Part shown: positions 59,558 to 64,000 of the stretch, piece by piece
How positions within the stretch are numbered: position 1 is the stretch's first letter
Layout of the letters: every line of letters begins with the position of its first letter
From: Paralichthys olivaceus
Taxonomy: Eukaryota; Chordata; Actinopteri; Pleuronectiformes; Paralichthyidae
Direction of reading: 5' to 3'
DNA length: 64,000 nt
Assembly: GCF_024713975.1 (NCBI RefSeq)
Contig: NC_091096.1
Location: 24,453,458-24,517,457 of the forward strand
The notes under the pieces: generated by a model
Told to the model about the DNA's origin: nothing
Seen by the model: the letters and a program-made list of their open reading frames with translations, nothing else
Database searches by the model: none
Program-made: the position numbers and the translations under genes

Positions 59558-62210
59558 ATACCTCAGCATCTCTTCTCCATTTTTCTGTTTCCATCTGTTT
59601 CTGTCCCTCCATGTCTCTAATAGGGTCAGACTGATGTATGGTCCTGACACGGCCCTTTGATTCAAATTACTGACCAACCACTGTCTTGCACCTCTAATAT
59701 GATTTGCTGCAGTTTGACTGATTACATGCTTACTTTAGAACTGATCAAATTATTAGTCAATGAGCAGTGCTTGATATGAGCTGACTCTAATGAGACATTT
59801 TGATTCGATTTGAAGGCACGTTTGTATCTTCATCTGTGTTATATCCCTGTCTTCTTTTCACCAACCACACCGATGTGCATGTCCTGATAAGACCGGATAT
59901 TTTGAGTATAGTCACAGGACATCTCAAGGTGATGGTTTTTGCTCGTAGTGTCCTCACCTGAAACTGAAAACTGGAACATAAGGCAGTGTGTGAAATATGT
60001 TTGTGGAGTATCTGGCTGGCCCTGCTGCTAACTTATATTTCGTTTGTTCTTCTCTTCTTTCTCTCCTCTCCATGTGGCGGCTTTCCAAACCATGGCTGAA
60101 GAATATCGTGAGTAACTCTTTGAACCGCCCCCACTGTTCTTCCTCGTTGCTCTTCTTTTCTTACTCCGTCAGTTAGGTAACATGTCTTGAACCCTTTCCT
60201 TCATGTGGCTTTGCGCAATTCAGTCCTTTGTGTCCTTCACCCCCCTGAAAGTGTGTCCTCTGGACTGGGTGTTTGAAGCTATACATTCAAAAGTGCAGGG
60301 AAGGTACAGAACATTACAGATACGATAATCCGAAACTCTGAATTCACAGATCGTACTGGAATATTCTACATCGGTGGGTTGCACAAATAGGTCATCAAGT
60401 TAAATTGCTACAGTAATGAGGTACCTTACTGAATAGTGGGTTCTTTCATGTTACACACCAACACAATGCAACACAGATGACTCACACACTTAATGTGTGC
60501 CTAAAGCCACACTTAGGCAACCGTCATGAAAAGCCTATTTGTCAGTGCATAGCTTCAAGCCAAGCTATTTTCATCGTTGAATGTAAAGAGATGAAGCTGA
60601 TGAATAGGTTCGGGAACAATGTGTTTTCATGTATGTAGCATTTATGCTGCTTTTGTGTTACAGAAGAGAGGCGTGTACTTGGCAGATCGACGGACATAGA
60701 GTAGTATTTGGATTAGAACTAAATATAATTAAGGTTAGGTTTAAATGAATTTAAAATCAAATCTGACATTTGAATAAGTGCCTCTAGTTTACATGTAACG
60801 TAAACTAATATTGACAGAACAAGCTGAGAGTTTATCAAACTGGTATGACAAATTTTCACCGTGTCATGTGCATGTTAATGTCTTTACTATTGCTGCTTTG
60901 AAATGGAACTCGGAGCTGGTGCTTATGACATAGGAAGGCATGAGGAGTCCTGAGTCAGTGCAGCGGCAACATGGATGCTAGTATTAATATTCCTGTCGAT
61001 ATTTAGAAGCCACAGAGGCTAAGAATTGAAAAAGCCAGCAGGAGTTCATTGGAAAAATCAACATTTCCACGGCATCCGTCAAAAAACATCAGCAGACGCG
61101 TCACAACTTGTAAACTGTGAGCTTTCAGAAAATTATTTATAGTGATGGCGGACGGTGGAAGGAGGATAAAGGGGTCACTTATCACTTTCTCTCTTTCAGA
61201 AAGAGAGAAAGTGATAAGGGTGTATGAGTTTTGTTATAATGGTGCACAGGCAGAACTATTGAAGTGTTTGGATAATAAGCACTGGACAGACCGCAGCCCA
61301 CTGTTTATCGTCCTGGAGCTCATCAGCTGTCTCTCTGTCTGTCAGTCAAAGCCACACTACAGGACATGACTCCTTTTCAGACATACACTGTCACTGATGA
61401 TTCTCACTATGCCTGACATCCTGTCAGAGCCATTACTGTCCCCTTTGGGAGCGTCACGGACCAGTGTGCACACTGACAGAAGGACAAATGATGGACATCA
61501 AAACTGTCACACAAGGAATGCGTTAAATTCTATTTAAAAAATGTAATTCAATTTATAAATGACTTCAGGGTACAGTTACTTCACATTGAGTAGAGAGAAT
61601 TGGTGGTTTCAAGGTAACTCCTCATTGTCTTTTCTTGCACTGTGGTCCTAGTGTGTGCGTGTGTGTGTGTGTGTGTAGTACGTTACAATGTCCACAATGG
61701 TGGCTAAAAACCTTTTCTACCCCCTGTGCCGCTAATCCTAACTACTGTATCCACTTACCAAAGCTAACCAAACTCCACACTAACCCTGTTGGACCCCAAT
61801 GGACCTCTTACCCCTGTACTGTGGCCCATCCCTCCCTGACTGGAACTGTATATTTATGCCTGAACCCGAATCGACCCAAATGGCTTAAGTCTGGTCAATT
61901 TCTCTCAGCTTTGTGACTTTTAAGCCAGGCCAAGTGTAAAGAAATACATGACTCACAACCAAGAGTATTAAGACTATAATATAAATGATTTATGAGGTAA
62001 ATCATGTAAGTTATGTGAAGGTTATTTACCCCTTGGGTCAGTTTGGGTTCAGACAAAAATTATTTGGTATCAGGTCAGTCGCAGCTAAAGCATAAAATTG
62101 ATATCCCCACAAAACGACTTAATGCTTTGACGTCCCGGCAGGGCATTCCGAGGCATTGCTGAGAAAAAGAGGCGGAAAAGAGAGCAGGAGGCAGCCACCA
62201 TGATGGAGAG
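42783..62210 (+). CDS. nsmf: NSMF (Jacob/NELF) synapto-nuclear signalling protein, 5' part; gene continues past the window
   Basis: Exons 42783-42853, 56701-56762, 57417-58187, 58449-58521, 60102-60107 (micro-exon) and 62142-62210 join in frame to about 350 residues. NSMF is a myristoylated protein that couples NMDA-receptor activity to the nucleus and is linked to GnRH neuron migration. Seen in order: MGTAVSKRK (Gly2 for N-myristoylation), then SSVAAKVRAARAFGEYLS, the family's invariant N-terminus. Next come NGADHLLSD, KRRLSVE and VYTI blocks, a His-rich segment about residues 199-219, and RKKLERMYS, the nuclear-import motif region. The last parts are NSWFPKENMFSFQTATTTMQ and AFRGIAEKKRRKREQ. 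The order and wording follow mammalian NSMF, and the missing C-terminal half lies to the right. The ATG has A at -3 and G at +4. The first intron is 13.8 kb; other introns are 0.26-2.0 kb except intron 2 (654 bp). Confidence 0.95.
47523..47577. repeat. 10-bp perfect inverted repeat with GGCCATGG loop sequence
   Basis: CCCCTGGCCA at 47523-47532 is mirrored by TGGCCAGGGG at 47568-47577; a third TGGCCA lies between them at about 47550. It is in nsmf intron 1. Confidence 0.8.
48800..49335 (+). repeat. Abundant teleost interspersed repeat, long piece
   Basis: Contains GAGAGGAGCCTGGTAGCTGA, CTTGGAACCACAAGAGAGCC, GAACGAAGTGATCTATTTGG, TGAGGAGCAGGATCTCGAAT, ACAGGGAGCCAATGTAGAGA and GCATTTTGGATCAACTG. 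These consecutive phrases belong to the same fish repeat family as 42165-42370. The 72-90 codon frames inside it are not genes. Confidence 0.75.
52190..52455. repeat. Fish interspersed repeat (panel of short conserved phrases)
   Basis: The order CCATCCATCATCTATACTGC, GAGAGGTTGGGTACAGAGAC, CATGCTCACATTCACACACC, TTCAATTAACCTGCATATTT, ACAGACAGGCCC and TCTAACCACTAC matches a widespread, divergent fish repeat. A short piece of the same family is at 16015-16095. Confidence 0.65.
54838..54883. repeat. (TG)n microsatellite with TTTG interruptions
   Basis: About 46 bp of TG repeat with two TTTG interruptions, in nsmf intron 1. The Val/Cys-rich open frames over it are artefacts of the repeat. Confidence 0.9.
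55195..55345. repeat. Degenerate retroelement tail, tentative
   Basis: GATAAGATAATAGTTTACCA followed by AAATTAAGTAAAGATGCAGT, AATACAGGAAAAATATAGAT and TAGTATTGCACAT resembles the AT-rich 3' tail of a common fish LINE/SINE family; too eroded to classify. Confidence 0.4.
56701..56762 (+). CDS. nsmf: nsmf exon 2
   Basis: Acceptor TCAACAG. Encodes AARAFGEYLSNTNTENRNGA, matching the family's conserved ARAFGEYLS-ENRNGA block. Donor CAG|GTAGGT, phase 1. Confidence 0.95.
57417..58187 (+). CDS. nsmf: nsmf exon 3, large exon with His-rich and nuclear-import regions
   Basis: Acceptor CATCCAG. 771 bp encoding residues 45-301. Readable parts are DHLLSDTFPGQD, KRRLSVERSL, PARVYTITREGG, a Ser/His segment (SHHRSSHHRSNHHHANQHH), RRGGSRDDYTPDCVACIRAP and HRKKLERMYSEER. 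The last is the conserved nuclear-localisation neighbourhood. Donor G|GTAAAG at 58187/58188, phase 1; the open frame runs 46 bases further before a stop, as read-through. Confidence 0.93.
58449..58521 (+). CDS. nsmf: nsmf exon 4
   Basis: Acceptor GTTTACAG. Encodes EDTPNSWFPKENMFSFQTAT then TTMQ and two bases of Ala326, almost identical to mammalian WFPKEN-FSFQTATTTMQ. Donor GC|GTGAGT, phase 2. Confidence 0.95.
59531..59558. repeat. (CT)n microsatellite
   Basis: CT-dinucleotide run of about 28 bp in the intron before the nsmf micro-exon. Confidence 0.9.
60102..60107 (+). CDS. nsmf: nsmf micro-exon, 6 nt (AATATC)
   Basis: AATATC is bracketed by GAAG (AG acceptor at 60100-60101) and the strong donor GTGAGTAAC. 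Joined to exon 4 (phase 2 end GC) and exon 6 (start G), it gives GCA ATA TCG: Ala-Ile-Ser, then Ala-Phe-Arg-Gly. Human NSMF, as I recall it, reads Gln-Ala-Ile-Ser-Val-Phe-Arg-Gly. A 30-base pyrimidine tract (60041-60070) and a CTGCTGCTAAC branch-like sequence (about 60024-60034) lie upstream. Skipping keeps the frame and removes two residues. Confidence 0.85.
61178..61218. repeat. Perfect 20-bp palindrome with a single central base
   Basis: CTTATCACTTTCTCTCTTTC, then A, then its exact reverse complement, in the intron between the nsmf micro-exon and the cassette exon. The left arm plus AG also resembles a splice acceptor. Confidence 0.96.
61651..61677. repeat. (GT)n short microsatellite
   Basis: Short GTGTG run with one CG interruption in an nsmf intron. 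Confidence 0.8.
62142..62210 (+). CDS. nsmf: nsmf cassette exon, 69 nt (FRGIAEKKRRKRE)
   Basis: Encodes AFRGIAEKKRRKREQEAAT then MME plus two bases of the next Arg. It matches mammalian VFRGYAERKRRKREND-SASVIQR in length (23 codons) and pattern. The acceptor CGTCCCGGCAG has a weak pyrimidine tract, which fits an optional exon. Both ends are phase 2, so skipping is frame-neutral. Donor AG|GTACCG. Confidence 0.9.
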
Positions 62211-64000
62211 GTACCGTGTCCTGGCTGTCCTGTCCTGTCCTGTGTGGTGCAAGACTGTCCCTGTCAGAGTTCCCCTATAACACAACAAAGAAACACTCTG
62301 CTTAAAATGTTCTCATCCGTCTCACATCAGAGAATCTTAAAATATCTGTATTCTTAATGGACCATTTGGCCGCTTTGTTTTCAGTGACTGGAGCCTTTAT
62401 TTATCTTAAATGCAGATACAACCTTCTACTTAGGATATTCCCTCACGTTGTTGGTGCTTTTATTTTGAAACAATGGCAGGAAATATTAAGTTTCTATGAT
62501 GGTAATTTAATATTGCTGATAATCTGACTCTATTGGTATTTACTGTATTTGTTCATGCCAGCCACAATTTTAGTTATGGCTTTTAGATGAGAATTGACTG
62601 CATTATTCATCAAATCTATATTGTACCTAAACTGGATGGGACAATGTTTTTTTGTTGATTTGACTAGATACACGATTTACCATTGGATTCAAGTGCGATT
62701 GTACATTCAAGGACATCAGTGTAAGACTGCAGAATAGTTTTGCTAACTACTATACCTGCAGCTAAGTGGTAATTGAACTTATAATTATGAAAATAATCAA
62801 ATAAGGGTAAAATAACAAATTACCATCTCAAAATAAAACAGTGAGAGAGAAAAAGCTCTTTCACTTTCAAAAACAGTTGCCAGTTACTACTATATATGCA
62901 AAGTGATCCATTGCAGGGTAAAGAAAATAACTGGGCTGAATACTTGAGCAAACAGCTCACAAAAATATTCAGTGTGCAGCCCACAGTGTGTCCATATTTC
63001 TAACGTCGTCTGTTACAACAGTAATGCTGTGATGTGGCCTGTCTGGCTCCCATCACATCACAGCCAGTTAAAGGACTTCTGCAGTATAAGCTCCCATGTG
63101 ACATTCAAACAGTTTGCTAGCTTAGCTCGTCATCTCCCAGTTCTTCCTCATAATGTGTGGATATACTGTAGCTCTGAATAGTGTGGGCTCTGCTGTTAGC
63201 TCTCGAGCTTTCCACTGCACCTTGTCTTATTATCCTACAGAGATTCAGTATAAATACACTAGAACTGTTTTCTTGATGGAACTTATTATTTTGGCTCCAG
63301 CACTGTGACTAACCATTAAAGCCATTTGCTTTTCACTGGAGGAAATGGCCATAGGTTGTATATTTTCTTCAGCTGACAAATTATTTCGAAAATTAATTTG
63401 AGAGTGTCTTTTAGTCATGTGGCAGTTTTTTTCATATGTGTTTGTCATGTTTTTGTCATGTCTTCATGGTAGTGGTGGAGACAAGTGCTCATTTAAGCTG
63501 TTGTGCACGTCATTATTTTCTTGCACAGCTTACAGTCTTCATCTTGCCAGCAACTTGTCTCTTTCTCCACATTTTACTGGACAGCTGAGATACTGCCACA
63601 ACCATGACTGAGGGTGGAGTGTTTTCTTTTTCTCTATATAGTATCACCAGTGCTTCCATCTTAGAAGGAGTGTAGGTCCCAGACACCTTCTGTTTTGTTA
63701 TCATAAAGCTGTTTGACACCAAAATTTGCAGGTATTCACAGGTTTTTTTCAACATGGGTAGAGCTGCTAAAAAAGACAAGCAACTACTTCCCCTTGACCA
63801 GGACTTTGCCTTTCTGTTTGTTCACCCGCTGTTGCCACTGTTGTCTTGTATTATAAAATACAAAGAAAAAAATTGCTGTCGGATATTGGTTGCCAAGATG
63901 TAAATAAAACAATGAATGTCGCAACCTGGCTCAAAGCTGGACAGAGTAGGAAAGGCCACACATGAGCTTAACCTAAAAATAAGTTTATTTAAAGAAATGA
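62211..64000 (+). other. nsmf: nsmf intron after the cassette exon, runs off the window
   Basis: Opens with GTACCG. I looked for the next expected exon (the IQ-like and MVGSRRVKAQ region) and did not find it before the right edge, so the intron is at least 1.79 kb. Confidence 0.75.

Noticed and set aside
61635..61916. 93-codon plus-strand frame with Cys-Val repeats
   Set aside because: Starts in a GT microsatellite and lies in an nsmf intron.

Overview
This window is nuclear DNA from a ray-finned fish, most likely a percomorph-type teleost. Three spliced protein-coding genes have short exons with canonical GT-AG introns and vertebrate protein families. They sit in AT-rich DNA full of CA/GT microsatellites and decayed fish-type transposons (Tc1/mariner, hAT, a non-LTR retroelement and several MITE families). 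No bacterial, viral or CRISPR content was seen. All three genes are on the + strand; exon boundaries below were worked out by hand from frame, phase and splice sites.

Region by region: (1) 1-1742 is non-coding. It carries three related CTCF-motif-like repeat units, the last of which runs into the first exon of gene 1. (2) 1743-8211 is lman2l (VIPL), a complete eight-exon L-type lectin cargo receptor of the early secretory pathway, 357 residues. (3) 8212-13721 is 3'UTR or intergenic sequence with three MITE copies. (4) 13760-17022 is a complete seven-coding-exon tetraspanin of 232 residues, most like CD53/CD37/TSPAN4. A non-coding 5' exon is inferred. (5) 17023-42440 is about 25 kb without a recognisable gene. 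It holds a Tc1-like remnant, a hAT/ZBED-like remnant, a LINE 3' fragment, MITEs, microsatellites and a perfect 19-bp hairpin. (6) 42783 to beyond the window end is the 5' half of nsmf (Jacob/NELF), with a 13.8 kb first intron. Its exons reach the alternatively used segment before the IQ-like region. The gene runs off the right edge.

The most interesting signal is a 6-nucleotide micro-exon in nsmf (60102-60107). Without it, exon 4 and exon 6 still join in frame, but two residues disappear. With it, the protein matches the mammalian NSMF sequence through Gln-Ala-Ile-Ser. Other points worth checking are two near-uninterrupted perfect palindromes, an upstream ORF overlapping the nsmf start codon, nested inverted repeats in the nsmf promoter, a GAG-repeat expansion inside lman2l, and MITE families with several copies in the window. 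The three genes belong to different pathways (ER cargo export, membrane microdomains, synapse-to-nucleus signalling) and nothing suggests they work together.
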